64,000 bases of DNA from an uncultured Gammaproteobacteria bacterium (GTDB taxonomy: Bacteria; Pseudomonadota; Gammaproteobacteria; Pseudomonadales; Pseudohongiellaceae), in NCBI GenBank assembly GCA_913060695.1, contig CAJXUA010000003.1, positions 186,001 through 250,000 on the forward strand, in the 5' to 3' direction. Shown here one piece after another: positions 1-8,735 of this stretch (its first letter is position 1; each line of letters begins with the position of its first letter). The position numbers and the translations under genes were made by a program. A model generated the notes under the pieces. The model worked only from the letters and a program-made list of their open reading frames with translations, did no database searches and was not told where the DNA came from.

Positions 1-725
1 TGCGTCAGGCACTCATCGACACTATCGACACAGCACCTCATCGACATTCACTGATCGTGGTTGCAGGGCGCACGGGTTCAGGCAAGACCCACCTGCTCAA
101 TGCCCTACCCGACTCTATAGACCTTGAAGGTTTTGCGCATCATCGCGGCTCCGCCTTTGGCACCCAGTTGGGCGGTCAACCCACTCAGATCAACTTCGAG
201 AACGCGTTAGCGGTGCGACTATTGAAACTACAGCGGGAACACGTGGCCCCACTATTCGTGGAGGACGAAAGTCGCGCAATAGGCTCACTCTCCCTACCCA
301 CGAATTTACACGCTGCGATGAAGACCTCCCCCATCGCCCTCATTGAGGAGGACTTGGAGTTCCGCACCCAAACCATTCTCAACGACTATATCGGCGACAA
401 CTCGAGGCAATTCCTCGAGGCAGATCCGGAGAAAGGACTCGAGCATTTCTATGAATATCTAATGGGCTCATTGGCCAAGATTCAGCGGCGACTAGGGGGC
501 CAGAATTACAGCGCCCTACAAGACCTGATGGAAGATGCCTTGAGCGCACAGTTCAATGGAGAAGGCGATGAGTCCCATGCACTTTGGATACGCAAGCTAC
601 TCACGGACTATTACGACCCGATGTATACCTATCAGCTCTCTAAACGCTTGGAACGCGTAGTCTTCAGGGGCAACTCGAGCGAGTTCTTGGAATGGGCGCG
701 GCAGCGCGCAGAACATGCTAACTAG
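1..725 (+). CDS. mnmH: tRNA 2-selenouridine/geranyl-2-thiouridine synthase, C-terminal part (cut by window start)
   Basis: The reading frame is already open at base 3 and runs to a TAG at 723-725, so the gene starts before the window; the GTG at 57 is internal. The visible part is the P-loop half of MnmH/SelU: a Walker A motif (GRTGSGKT) near its start, then EDESRAIG and a long alpha-helical C-terminus. In this family the domain acts with an N-terminal rhodanese domain, lying outside the window, to turn 2-thiouridine at the tRNA wobble base into the geranylated and then the seleno form. The rhodanese cysteine therefore cannot be checked. The gene converges on hpt and the two stop codons share the bases CTAG (722-725). 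Assignment rests on the P-loop and the EDESR-type motif; confidence is good. Confidence 0.85.
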   Translation, partial: RQALIDTIDTAPHRHSLIVVAGRTGSGKTHLLNALPDSIDLEGFAHHRGSAFGTQLGGQPTQINFENALAVRLLKLQREHVAPLFVEDESRAIGSLSLPTNLHAAMKTSPIALIEEDLEFRTQTILNDYIGDNSRQFLEADPEKGLEHFYEYLMGSLAKIQRRLGGQNYSALQDLMEDALSAQFNGEGDESHALWIRKLLTDYYDPMYTYQLSKRLERVVFRGNSSEFLEWARQRAEHAN

Positions 726-1270
726 GTATTTGCCACCGCGTAGATGCCCGGGGCATTGCGCAAATACCCTTTGTAATCCATGCCATAGCCGAATAGATAT
801 CGGTCTGGCGCATCTAGCCCCGTAAAGTCAGCGCGGAGCAATGCCCGATGCCGCCGGTCGTGATTCTTATCGACTAACACCGCACAGAAAACTTGCGTAG
901 CCTTCTGCTCGAGACAGTATTCGCGAATCTTCACCAGCGTATCGCCCTCGTCCAGGATGTCGTCCACTATCAACACGGTGCGCCCTGCTATGTCGCTTGA
1001 GGGACGGGCCTTCCATTGCAAGTCCGCGCCGCTGAGTTTTTCGCGATAGCGACTGGCATGTAGGTAATCTACCTGCAAAGGAAACGCGAGACGGGTTAGC
1101 AGCTCGCCAGTGACCACCAGCGCGCCGTTCAACACACAGATCACGATAGGGTTGGATTGAGCAAGACGCTCGCTGATCTGCCTTGCTAGGCCATCCAATG
1201 CCGCCTCGACTTGCGCTTTATCGAACAAGCAGTCTGCCTCGGCGAGGACTTTATTGGCCTCCTCAATCAC
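722..1270 (-). CDS. hpt: Hypoxanthine (guanine) phosphoribosyltransferase
   Basis: Purine salvage enzyme of the type I phosphoribosyltransferase fold, about 182 residues. It transfers ribose-5-phosphate from PRPP to hypoxanthine or guanine in the cytoplasm. The PRPP-binding loop is visible as IVDDILDEGDTL, and the VLNGAL segment near residue 45 is the typical pyrophosphate loop. I chose the GTG at 1270 because GGAG lies 7 bases before it and it overlaps the nagZ stop by a few bases, which suggests coupling. A GTG at 1273 is the alternative. An upstream in-frame start at 1297 would overlap nagZ by 35 bases and add residues the family lacks. It is downstream of nagZ on the same strand. Confidence 0.9.
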   Translation of the reverse strand: MIEEANKVLAEADCLFDKAQVEAALDGLARQISERLAQSNPIVICVLNGALVVTGELLTRLAFPLQVDYLHASRYREKLSGADLQWKARPSSDIAGRTVLIVDDILDEGDTLVKIREYCLEQKATQVFCAVLVDKNHDRRHRALLRADFTGLDAPDRYLFGYGMDYKGYLRNAPGIYAVANT

Positions 1271-2324
1271 CACGGTTCTCCGCCAGCTGCAGGGCAAGCG
1301 TGCTGGCCTGCTTCCAGCGATCGCCTCTCATCAACTCTTCGCGGTGCCACATCTTGCGCCGCTGCATGCGCACTAGGCGTGGATTAGCAGCGGCCCCCCT
1401 TGCCTCCAGATGCGCCTTGGCCGCCAATGCCATGGCCCGGTCATTGCACACCAGCACCATGTCACAACCGGCATCCAGCGCCGCGTCGACGCGTGCCTCT
1501 ATATCGCCTACTGCAGCCGCGCCGGCCATCACTAGATCGTCGCTGAAAATAACCCCATCGAAGGCCATCTCGCCCCGCAGGATGTCTTGCAGCCAGTAGG
1601 AGGAGAAGCCTGCGCAGTCCGGGTCTACTTGCGGGTAGATGACATGAGCGGGCATCACGGCATCGAGCGAGTCGATACAGGCGACGAAGGCCGCAAGATC
1701 GTTGCTGCGGATCTCATCCATGGAACGATCATCAACAGGCAATTCGAGATGACTATCAGCCGAGACACTGCCGTGGCCAGGGAAGTGCTTGCCAGTGGTC
1801 GCCATGCCAGCCTCGTGCATCCCCTCCATAAACGCATTCGCCAAAGCGGCGACTTGCACCGCATCGCGCCCAAAGGAGCGCTCACCAATCACCTTGCTAA
1901 GTCCGATATTGATGTCCAACACTGGCGCAAAACTAAAATCGAAGCCCGCACTTATCATCTCGGCTGCCATTAGCCAGCCCAGTTCAGTGGCCAGAGCTTG
2001 CGTTTGCTCCGGTGCGTGTCGCCAGCGCGAGGCGAATACGCCCATCTCAGGCAATCTTGTATAGCCTTCGATCAGGCGCTGCACTCGGCCGCCCTCTTGG
2101 TCTACAGCAATTAATATCTGAGGGTTACAGGCACGGATGGCCGCGTTCAAGGCTTGCACCTGCTCCGGGCTCTGGTAATTGCGCGCAAACAGAATAACGC
2201 CCCCAACGACTGGGGAGGCGAGCAGAGTCTCCTCGTCTTTACTTAAAACCGTCCCCTCAAGATCAAGCATAAGGACGCCGGGAGCATCGGGCTGGCTGGG
2301 GTGTTCATTCGGGGCAATGGTCAT
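1263..2324 (-). CDS. nagZ: Beta-N-acetylhexosaminidase NagZ
   Basis: Glycoside hydrolase family 3 enzyme that removes N-acetylglucosamine from anhydro-muropeptides in cytoplasmic peptidoglycan recycling. From the ATG at 2324 it is about 353 residues, close to family size. Hallmarks seen: MLDLEGT near the start, the substrate-binding DQEGGRVQRL, the loop KHFPGHGSVSADSH carrying the catalytic histidine, and SDDLVM carrying the catalytic aspartate nucleophile. An in-frame ATG at 2384 would add about 20 residues of non-family sequence; no strong ribosome site separates the two. It is divergent from lexA and translationally linked to hpt. In other gammaproteobacteria NagZ products can induce AmpC-type beta-lactamases; no such gene is present here. 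Confidence 0.95.
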   Translation of the reverse strand: MTIAPNEHPSQPDAPGVLMLDLEGTVLSKDEETLLASPVVGGVILFARNYQSPEQVQALNAAIRACNPQILIAVDQEGGRVQRLIEGYTRLPEMGVFASRWRHAPEQTQALATELGWLMAAEMISAGFDFSFAPVLDINIGLSKVIGERSFGRDAVQVAALANAFMEGMHEAGMATTGKHFPGHGSVSADSHLELPVDDRSMDEIRSNDLAAFVACIDSLDAVMPAHVIYPQVDPDCAGFSSYWLQDILRGEMAFDGVIFSDDLVMAGAAAVGDIEARVDAALDAGCDMVLVCNDRAMALAAKAHLEARGAAANPRLVRMQRRKMWHREELMRGDRWKQASTLALQLAENRGD

Positions 2325-2431
2325 GTTCGAGGAGCGGCCTCCGAGGCCGAGAAGCGTTCTGGCACGGCGAATTGCCGAGCCCATCAATCAGGGGCGGATT
2401 ATCACAAATTCCGGGAAAGCGAGTAAAGCAC

Positions 2432-2459
2432 TTGTCATTGGGTAATGACTGTATATAAT
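2432..2459 (+). promoter_or_regulatory. Sigma-70 type promoter of lexA
   Basis: TTGTCA (2432-2437) and a perfect TATAAT (2454-2459) are separated by 16 bases, 35 bases before the lexA start. The -10 element lies inside the SOS box. Promoter activity is inferred from the match. Confidence 0.75.
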
Positions 2460-2464
2460 TACAG
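2449..2464 (+). promoter_or_regulatory. SOS box (LexA operator) of lexA
   Basis: The sequence CTGTATATAATTACAG has the CTG-N10-CAG form of the gammaproteobacterial LexA operator with the AT-rich core. It covers the -10 element, so LexA binding would block its own transcription. This is the only SOS box I noticed in the window. Confidence 0.92.
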
Positions 2465-2493
2465 CTACCTTTCCTCATGATGACGGTGCCAGC

Positions 2494-3102
2494 ATGATTC
2501 AACTCACACCTCGCCAAGCTGAAATTCTCGAGTTCATCAAAGACTATCAGCAAGAAACGGGCTTTCCGCCTACGCGCTCAGAGATCGCCAAGAAAATGGG
2601 CTTCAAGTCTCCCAACGCGGCGGAGGAACATCTGCGCGCCCTAGAGCGTAAACAGGCCATCCAGATGGTGCCCGGCACCTCTCGCGGCATACGCCTACCC
2701 ACTCCGGAACACGTTGGCCTGCCCATCGTGGGGCAAGTGGCGGCGGGCAGCCCCATACTCGCCGTGGAGAGCATCGACGATTACTGCGACATCCCCCCCA
2801 ACTTCTTCCATCCCAAAGCCGATTTCCTGCTCACCGTCAAAGGCAGCAGCATGATCAATATCGGCATTAACGATGGCGACCTGCTGGCTGTGCACAAGAG
2901 TGCAACCGCCGTGGATGGCGATATCATCGTCGCCCGCATAGACGAGGATGTCACGGTCAAAAGACTGCTAAGAGGTAAGAATAAGTTTGAGCTGCAACTC
3001 ATTGCTGAGAATGATGATTTTCCGCCTATCAAGGTGGATTTGCGGGAGCAGGAATTCACAATCGAAGGGATTAGCGTAGGCGTAATCCGCCGCAGCATCT
3101 AA
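2494..3102 (+). CDS. lexA: LexA repressor, self-cleaving SOS regulator
   Basis: 202 residues, the size of E. coli LexA and in register with it. Residues 1-65 form the winged-helix DNA-binding domain ([16 protein letters not shown]). The self-cleavage site is Ala84-Gly85 in VAAGSP. The catalytic dyad is Ser119 (in GSSM) and Lys156 (in VTVKRL), the same numbers as E. coli. It represses SOS genes until RecA filaments trigger its cleavage. An operator lies on its own promoter. In Pseudomonas the division inhibitor sulA follows lexA; here lexA is followed only by REP-like repeats and then the convergent topA. The ATG at 2494 has only a weak ribosome site. Confidence 0.98.
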   Translation: MIQLTPRQAEILEFIKDYQQETGFPPTRSEIAKKMGFKSPNAAEEHLRALERKQAIQMVPGTSRGIRLPTPEHVGLPIVGQVAAGSPILAVESIDDYCDIPPNFFHPKADFLLTVKGSSMINIGINDGDLLAVHKSATAVDGDIIVARIDEDVTVKRLLRGKNKFELQLIAENDDFPPIKVDLREQEFTIEGISVGVIRRSI

Positions 3103-3149
3103 ACGTGCGCAAGCGCGATGAAGGTCATTCATGCCTCTGCTTCAGGGAG

Positions 3150-3385
3150 GCTGATCGCCTGCAAGCTATCCTCTCACATTGAAAGAGGGTGTAGGAGCCT
3201 GCCTGCAGGCGATCGGTCGAAATATCCCACAGATTCTCATCAATCCCATCCAATCGCTTGCAGGGCAAGCTCCTACAGTCAGTGGGTTCATTCTTGTTTG
3301 GATAGATGTTCTGCCCGCGAATGGGTCCGGTGTGGCACCAAGCAATTCGCGGGCTAGCCCCCATCGCTAGGGCAAGCGCTCCTAC
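3150..3385. repeat. Cluster of REP-like palindromic repeats between lexA and topA
   Basis: Two clear inverted copies share the pattern TGTAGGAGC...GCGATCGG: 3190-3216 forward and 3252-3277 reverse. Partial copies lie at 3150-3167 and 3364-3385 (GGCAAGCGCTCCTACGA). The motif resembles Pseudomonas REP elements (tip GTAGGAGC, stem GC-rich), which are usually mobilised by a distant REP-associated transposase. No coding sequence is credible here, as open frames simply cross the palindromes. The array fills the 289-base convergent gap. Confidence 0.8.
3313..3354. repeat. 10-bp inverted repeat with nested stem
   Basis: GCCCGCGAAT (3313-3322) pairs exactly with ATTCGCGGGC (3345-3354). A smaller stem, GGTG...CACC, lies in the loop. 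It sits inside the REP-like cluster, downstream of both lexA and topA, so it could act as a two-way terminator or be another REP variant. There is no clear T-run. Confidence 0.6.
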
Positions 3386-3391
3386 GAGTAA

Positions 3392-6016
3392 TTATTTATC
3401 CACGATCCAACGGCCATTCTTATAGAAGGCCTTCCAACCTGTCACCTTGCCGTTCTCCTCCGTCAATACGTATTGCTCAGCCGTCTTGCGGCTATAGCGC
3501 ACAACCGTCGGATTGCCATCGCTGTCTTTGACTGGCGCGCTGAACAGGAACTCATACTTAGGATCGATCTCGTCCTTATGGGGCAGAAGCTCCGACACCA
3601 ATGGCGCACGGGTTTCGCGGTTCTTGGGGAATTTGCTCGCGGCTAAGAATAAGCCTGCCGCCCCATCGCGCAACACATAATGGTCCTCTACCTTCTCGCA
3701 CTGCAGCTCGGGCATTGGCACTGGCGTCATCTTGGGAGGCGCCGCTTGACCGCTGCGCAGCAACTTACGAGTGTTCTTACACTCCTCGTTCGTGCAGCCG
3801 AAGTACTTGCCGAAGCGTCCGGACTTGAGCTGCATATCGGCGCCACACTTGTCGCACTCGATGAGCGGGCCTTCGTAGCCACGGATCTTATAATTGCCCT
3901 CTTCCACCTCGTAACCCTGACAATCGGGGTTATTGCCGCAGATATGCAATTTGCGTTTCTCGTCGATCAAGTAGCTGTCCATCGCCGTATTACAGATGCT
4001 GCAGCGATGACGCTGGCGCAGCAAGGCGTTCTCGGCCTCTTCGGCCTCCTCGGCGTTGTCGGTATTGATCGCCTCTTCGCCAGGCGTGAGGTTAATAGTG
4101 GACTTGCAACGCTCCTTGGGAGGCAAGGAATATCCCGAGCAGCCAAGGAATACGCCGGTGGAAGCCGTGCGAATCTGCATAGGGCGACCACACTTCGGAC
4201 ACGCAATATCGGTATCCGTCGGTTTGTTCGCACGCATGCCGGCATCACTGTCTTCCGTGGCAGTAGACAACTGCTTGCTAAAGCCCTTGTAGAAGGTATC
4301 CAGCACTTGTTTCCACTCTAAGCGGCCAAGGGCGACGCCATCGAGATCGTCTTCCATCTTCGCCGTAAAATCGTAGTCCATTAGATCGGAGAAACTCTCG
4401 ATCAGGCGCTCGGCCACGATATCGCCCATCTTCTGAGCATAGAAGCGACGGTTCTCGACCTTCACATAGCCACGCTCTTGAATGGTGGAGATAATCGCCG
4501 CATAGGTCGATGGACGGCCGATACCGCGTTTCTCTAGCTCTTTCACGAGGCTCGCCTCAGTAAAGCGCGCTGAAGGCTTGGTGAAGTGCTGGGACGGATC
4601 GAGTTCGACCAGGTTTAGGCTCTCGCCTACCTCGACGCTCGGCAGTACTACGTCCTCTTCCTTAGTGGTGAGCACGCGCATATAGCCATCGAACTTCATG
4701 ATGCGCCCTTTCGTGCGCAGCTCGAAGTCCCCGGCGGCAACAGTGATAGAGCTGCTCAGGTATTGCGCTGGTGGCATCTGTGAGGCCACGAAGTGTTGCC
4801 AAATAAGGGCATAAAGACGCTCGGCATCGCGCTCCATATTCTGCAGATTAGTGCTCGAGGTGTTGACCTCGGTTGGACGTATCGCCTCGTGCGCCTCTTG
4901 CGCGCCTTCTCGAGCGCTGTACTTCACTGGCTGCTCTGGCAGATAGGGCTTACCGAATGTTTTTGCGATGTAATCTCGACACATCGCGAGCGCATCGTCG
5001 CTCAAATGCGTCGAATCGGTACGCATATAGGTGATATAGCCCGCCTCGTATAGACGCTGAGCCAGCGTCATCGTCTTCTTCACACCAAAGCCTAGGCGTG
5101 TGCTAGCGGCCTGCTGTAGGGTCGAGGTGATTAGCGGAGCCTTGGGCTTGGATGAAGTAGGCTTGTCTTCGCGCTTGGCGACAACATAGTCCGCCCCGTC
5201 TAAGGCCTTGAGCGCCGCATCGGCCCCCTGCTTATCGTTAGGACGGAAATTCTCGCCGCGCAGCTTGGCCACCTGAAAGCGCAAAGCGTCTTTCTTGGCG
5301 GTGGAGAGGTTTGCGTAGATCTCCCAATACTCTTCTGGAATAAAGGCCCTTATCTCACGCTCGCGCTCGACGATCAGGCGCACAGCCACAGACTGCACAC
5401 GACCTGCGGAGAGGCCTCGCGCCACTTTGGCCCAAAGTAGGGGTGACACCATGAAGCCGACCACACGGTCGAGGAAGCGGCGAGCTTGCTGGGCCTGCAC
5501 ATACTTCATATCTAGATCGCCGGGCTTAGAGAATGCCTCGTTAATCGCCTTCTTCGTGATCTCGTTGAACACCACGCGCTTATAACGGCTCTCGTCGCCG
5601 CCTATAGCCTCTTTCAAGTGCCAGGCGATCGCCTCTCCCTCTCTATCAAGGTCGGTTGCGAGATAGATAGTGTCGGCGTCTTTTGCGAGTTTACGCAGGT
5701 CGGAAACTACTTTCTCCTTACCCGGCAGAATCTCATATTTAGCGCGCCAACCATGCTCGGGGTCTACGCCCATACGCGCGATTAGCTGTTCTTTCGCCTT
5801 AGTTTTTTTGTGCAGAATTTTATCTTCCGGACTCAGTTTCCGGGTTGCGGCGGCGGCCTTAGCGCGCTCTTTGCTATCAACAGCCTGGGCGTTGCCGCTC
5901 GCAGGTAGGTCACGGATATGACCCACACTGGATTTGACGACAAATTCCTTGCCTAGGTACTTATTGATGGTTTTCGCTTTGGCGGGCGACTCGACTATCA
6001 CCAACGATTTACTCAT
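3392..6016 (-). CDS. topA: DNA topoisomerase I (type IA)
   Basis: 874 residues, full length. It relaxes negative supercoils through a transient 5'-phosphotyrosine bond. The N-terminal TOPRIM domain starts at [13 protein letters not shown] and carries the metal-binding acidic triad in TDLDREGEA (residues 121-129). The catalytic tyrosine is Tyr330 in ITYMRTDST. Three C-terminal four-cysteine zinc modules follow (starting CPKCGR, CSICNT, CDKCGA), then a Pseudomonas-like terminal domain ending in WIVDK. Its stop lies just past the REP-like cluster, convergent with lexA. It is preceded by a 258-base gap containing a strong hairpin, suggesting its own promoter. Confidence 0.98.
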   Translation of the reverse strand: MSKSLVIVESPAKAKTINKYLGKEFVVKSSVGHIRDLPASGNAQAVDSKERAKAAAATRKLSPEDKILHKKTKAKEQLIARMGVDPEHGWRAKYEILPGKEKVVSDLRKLAKDADTIYLATDLDREGEAIAWHLKEAIGGDESRYKRVVFNEITKKAINEAFSKPGDLDMKYVQAQQARRFLDRVVGFMVSPLLWAKVARGLSAGRVQSVAVRLIVEREREIRAFIPEEYWEIYANLSTAKKDALRFQVAKLRGENFRPNDKQGADAALKALDGADYVVAKREDKPTSSKPKAPLITSTLQQAASTRLGFGVKKTMTLAQRLYEAGYITYMRTDSTHLSDDALAMCRDYIAKTFGKPYLPEQPVKYSAREGAQEAHEAIRPTEVNTSSTNLQNMERDAERLYALIWQHFVASQMPPAQYLSSSITVAAGDFELRTKGRIMKFDGYMRVLTTKEEDVVLPSVEVGESLNLVELDPSQHFTKPSARFTEASLVKELEKRGIGRPSTYAAIISTIQERGYVKVENRRFYAQKMGDIVAERLIESFSDLMDYDFTAKMEDDLDGVALGRLEWKQVLDTFYKGFSKQLSTATEDSDAGMRANKPTDTDIACPKCGRPMQIRTASTGVFLGCSGYSLPPKERCKSTINLTPGEEAINTDNAEEAEEAENALLRQRHRCSICNTAMDSYLIDEKRKLHICGNNPDCQGYEVEEGNYKIRGYEGPLIECDKCGADMQLKSGRFGKYFGCTNEECKNTRKLLRSGQAAPPKMTPVPMPELQCEKVEDHYVLRDGAAGLFLAASKFPKNRETRAPLVSELLPHKDEIDPKYEFLFSAPVKDSDGNPTVVRYSRKTAEQYVLTEENGKVTGWKAFYKNGRWIVDK

Positions 6017-6174
6017 TGTTTTGAACGTTTCCTGATACAGCTACGGGTCATGGCTTGCCCAAAAATCGGACCACAAGCGGGCGTCCGGGGCAAAAGAAGC
6101 GGACATATATAAGGGCTGTGGAAGCGAGGGTCAAGCGTTTGTTTATTTTAGTGCTGTGTATGTCGCAGTACGAA

Positions 6175-6209
6175 AGCGCCCCCCATCGCAGCTTGCAATG
6201 GGGGGCGCT
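6175..6209 (-). terminator. Strong hairpin between ilvE and topA
   Basis: AGCGCCCCCCAT (6175-6186) pairs perfectly over 12 bases with 6198-6209, with an 11-base loop that can pair further (GCA/TGC). It lies 66 bases past the ilvE stop and before topA. It probably ends ilvE transcripts, though no T-run follows on either strand. Confidence 0.6.
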
Positions 6210-6274
6210 GCTATTTCCGTAGACTCTCTAAGCATGTGCCCGGAGCCTTTAAAACAAGGCTTTGAGTGCTTGTC

Positions 6275-7324
6275 TTAGTCGATCTTTACTACGTGGGTCC
6301 AATGGTTCTCATCAGGGCTCTCTCCGCGCTGAATCCCCACCAATAAATCGTAGACTTTCTGCATGACGGGACCAACCGATTGACCATTGTCGTGAAAATG
6401 ATGCCAAGCACCGTCTAGCCAAACCTTGCCCACGGGAGCGAGCACCGCGGCAGTGCCACAGGCTGCCATCTCCTCGAAATCGCCAATCTCCTTACGCAAG
6501 TCGATTGGTCGATCCTCCACCTGCATATTCAGATGCTGCTCGGCCAGCGTCATGATCGAGCGTCGAGTGACACTAGGCAGGATCGCATTGGATTTCGGCG
6601 TTACAAAGCGATTACCCTTCATCGCTACGATGATATTGGCGGAGCCCGCCTCATCTATATAGGTACGTTTCGCCGCGTCTAAGTAGAGCGCTTCGTTAGC
6701 GCCCAACTCCTGCGCCTTCTTCGTAGCGAGCAGTCCGCCAGCGTAATTGGCACCCGCTTTATAGGCGCCAGTGCCATTGGGTGCAGCGCGATCGTAGTCG
6801 GATACGGCCAAGGAGATGACCGCTAGGCCGGCACTCTTATAATAAGGCCCCACTGGAGAGACAAACACGCGGAACTCATACTCATTCGCAGGACGTAGGC
6901 CTAAATTTTCACCAACGCCGATCAACATAGGACGAATGTAGAGTGAGGCGCCTGAGCCGTACGGGGGGACCCAAGAATAATTAGCGCGCACAGTCTCTTC
7001 GACGCCGCGCAGAAATAGCTCGTATGGCACCTCCGGCATCAATAATCGTGCCGCAGTTTGATTCATGCGTTCACTATTAAGATCAGGACGGAATAATAGC
7101 ACCCGTCCATCCGGGGAAGTTTGCGCCTTCATGCCCTCAAAACACTGCTGGGCATAATGCAAAGTCGGCGCGCCTTCATGGACTGAGATCATTGGCGAGT
7201 CCAACAGTGCCCCTGTAGACCAGGCTCCGTTCTTGTAGATGGCACTGAAACGCGCCTCTGTCTGCCGATATTTAAAACCAAGATCCGCCCAATTGAGATC
7301 TTTCTTTACCATGGATGTAGCCAC
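6275..7324 (-). CDS. ilvE: Branched-chain amino acid aminotransferase
   Basis: 349 residues, fold type IV PLP enzyme of the longer BCAT subgroup. It makes Leu, Ile and Val from their 2-oxo acids with glutamate. The PLP lysine is Lys189 in GAYKAGANYAG. The substrate loop HYAQQCFEGMKA (residues 56-67) and the EAGSANI phosphate-binding stretch are present. The start is a GTG at 7324 with AGGA seven bases upstream; an ATG four codons later has no comparable ribosome site. Monocistronic by appearance: a hairpin follows, and the gene upstream is divergent. It would complete leucine synthesis together with leuCD at 36-38 kb. Confidence 0.96.
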   Translation of the reverse strand: MATSMVKKDLNWADLGFKYRQTEARFSAIYKNGAWSTGALLDSPMISVHEGAPTLHYAQQCFEGMKAQTSPDGRVLLFRPDLNSERMNQTAARLLMPEVPYELFLRGVEETVRANYSWVPPYGSGASLYIRPMLIGVGENLGLRPANEYEFRVFVSPVGPYYKSAGLAVISLAVSDYDRAAPNGTGAYKAGANYAGGLLATKKAQELGANEALYLDAAKRTYIDEAGSANIIVAMKGNRFVTPKSNAILPSVTRRSIMTLAEQHLNMQVEDRPIDLRKEIGDFEEMAACGTAAVLAPVGKVWLDGAWHHFHDNGQSVGPVMQKVYDLLVGIQRGESPDENHWTHVVKID

Positions 7325-7508
7325 GTCGATATCCTATTTAGCGCTTAAAATTAACTGTTCACATTATCGTCGAACAGGCCTTCTAGGCCGCGTATTATGG
7401 GGGAAGTGCAAGCGAAGGTCTACGGGCAGCCAATTCAAACGAAAGTGTTAGCTTATGGCGGTGAACACGCTACAATGGTGGCAATTAGCGCGAAGCAGTG
7501 GCGGAACA

Positions 7509-8735
7509 ATGACGGACCAGCACATACTATTGGCTAGACAACCAATTTTCGACATCGATATAAAAGTTAGTGCATATGAGCTGCTTTTCCGTGGCGACAA
7601 TAGCAACCACGCGAACGTATTCGACGGCGATTCGGCCACGTCGCAAGTATTCCTGAACGCCTTTAACGAGCTCGACATCAGCGAGGTCGTCCAGAACCAC
7701 CCAGCCTATATCAACTTTACTCGCAACCTCATACTCAATCCCCCGCCTTTCGACAGGCATCGCTTCGTCATCGAAGTGCTCGAAGACATCGAAGCCGACA
7801 CCGAGCTTTTCGAGAATCTGCAGAAACTCAAGGATACGGGCTACACCATCGCACTCGACGATTTTGTGTACAGCTCGAAGTGGGACCCCGCCCTGCGCAT
7901 AGTCGACATCGTAAAGATCGATGTACTAGCGTTCGACGAGGCCGAGATAAAGCGCCATGTAGAATTATTAAAGCCATTTAACGTTGTGCTGCTCGCAGAG
8001 AAAGTCGAGACGCATGAGATGTTTCATTACTGCAAGGAACTAGGTTTCACTCTCTTCCAAGGCTACTTCCTAAGTAAGCCCGAGCAAGTGAAGGGCCACA
8101 AGGTTCCAGCCAACAAGCTAGTCGTACTCAATTTATTAGCACAGCTGCAGGACCCCAATGCCGAACTCGGCAAGATCGCAGGGGTTATAGCTAAAGACCC
8201 AGTACTAAGCGTTAAGCTAATAAAACTCGTTAACTCTGCCGCATTCTCAGGACGACGCGAGATCACTTCGCTACAGCACGCTGTCTCGATGCTGGGACTA
8301 CGCCAGGTGAAGAGTTGGGCCACCCTATTGTCGCTGAGCAATATGGCAGACAAGCCAAACGCGCTCTCCGTCTTGGCCATGACACGTGCCAAAATGTGCC
8401 AACTCCTCGCAGAGTGCTTTACCAATACAGTAGATAGTGATGCCTATTTCACCACCGGCCTGTTATCGAATCTCGATGCCTTCTTCGACGTCGAGCTACA
8501 AGAGATCATCGGCTCTATGCCGCTATCGCAATTAGTGGTGGATGCACTTCTGCATGGCAAAGGCCCCATCGGCACTATTATCCAAACCGTAGTCCATTTC
8601 GAGAAAGCAGAGTGGGATCAGTTGGATACCGAAGCTCTGGAAAAACTCAAGATCGGCACCAAGGAAATGGAACTCGCCTATCGAGAAAGTATCCGCTGGG
8701 CTTCACAATTGGGTGCCGTCGTTAGCAATGCTTGA
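7509..8735 (+). CDS. EAL-HDOD two-domain signalling protein
   Basis: About 408 residues. The N-terminal half is an EAL-type domain of the YuxH/CdgJ group: the ELLFR form of the ExLxR motif, NFTRNL, EVLED, IALDDF, VKIDV and AEKVE are all present. The residues that bind metal and cyclic di-GMP are thus largely kept, but the motif spacing is that of a family often regarded as degenerate, so phosphodiesterase activity is uncertain. The C-terminal half is an HDOD domain (LLAQLQDPNAELGKIAGVI; LVNSAAFSG), a signalling scaffold related to HD hydrolases without the catalytic histidine-aspartate pair. I chose the ATG at 7509 because homologous sequence begins there (LLARQPIFD); an ATG at 7455 would add 18 unrelated residues. 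It overlaps the next gene by 8 bases. Confidence 0.88.
   Translation: MTDQHILLARQPIFDIDIKVSAYELLFRGDNSNHANVFDGDSATSQVFLNAFNELDISEVVQNHPAYINFTRNLILNPPPFDRHRFVIEVLEDIEADTELFENLQKLKDTGYTIALDDFVYSSKWDPALRIVDIVKIDVLAFDEAEIKRHVELLKPFNVVLLAEKVETHEMFHYCKELGFTLFQGYFLSKPEQVKGHKVPANKLVVLNLLAQLQDPNAELGKIAGVIAKDPVLSVKLIKLVNSAAFSGRREITSLQHAVSMLGLRQVKSWATLLSLSNMADKPNALSVLAMTRAKMCQLLAECFTNTVDSDAYFTTGLLSNLDAFFDVELQEIIGSMPLSQLVVDALLHGKGPIGTIIQTVVHFEKAEWDQLDTEALEKLKIGTKEMELAYRESIRWASQLGAVVSNA

Noticed and set aside
3118-3370. Overlapping small open frames on both strands between lexA and topA
   Set aside because: They cross REP-like palindromes and have no recognisable protein feature.
3680-4321. A 213-residue plus-strand open frame opposite topA
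   Set aside because: Lies wholly within the zinc-module region of topA and shows no family feature; a reading-frame shadow.
7455-7508. Longer start for the EAL-HDOD gene
   Set aside because: The 18 added residues have no homology-like pattern; the conserved start LLARQPIF begins just after 7509.
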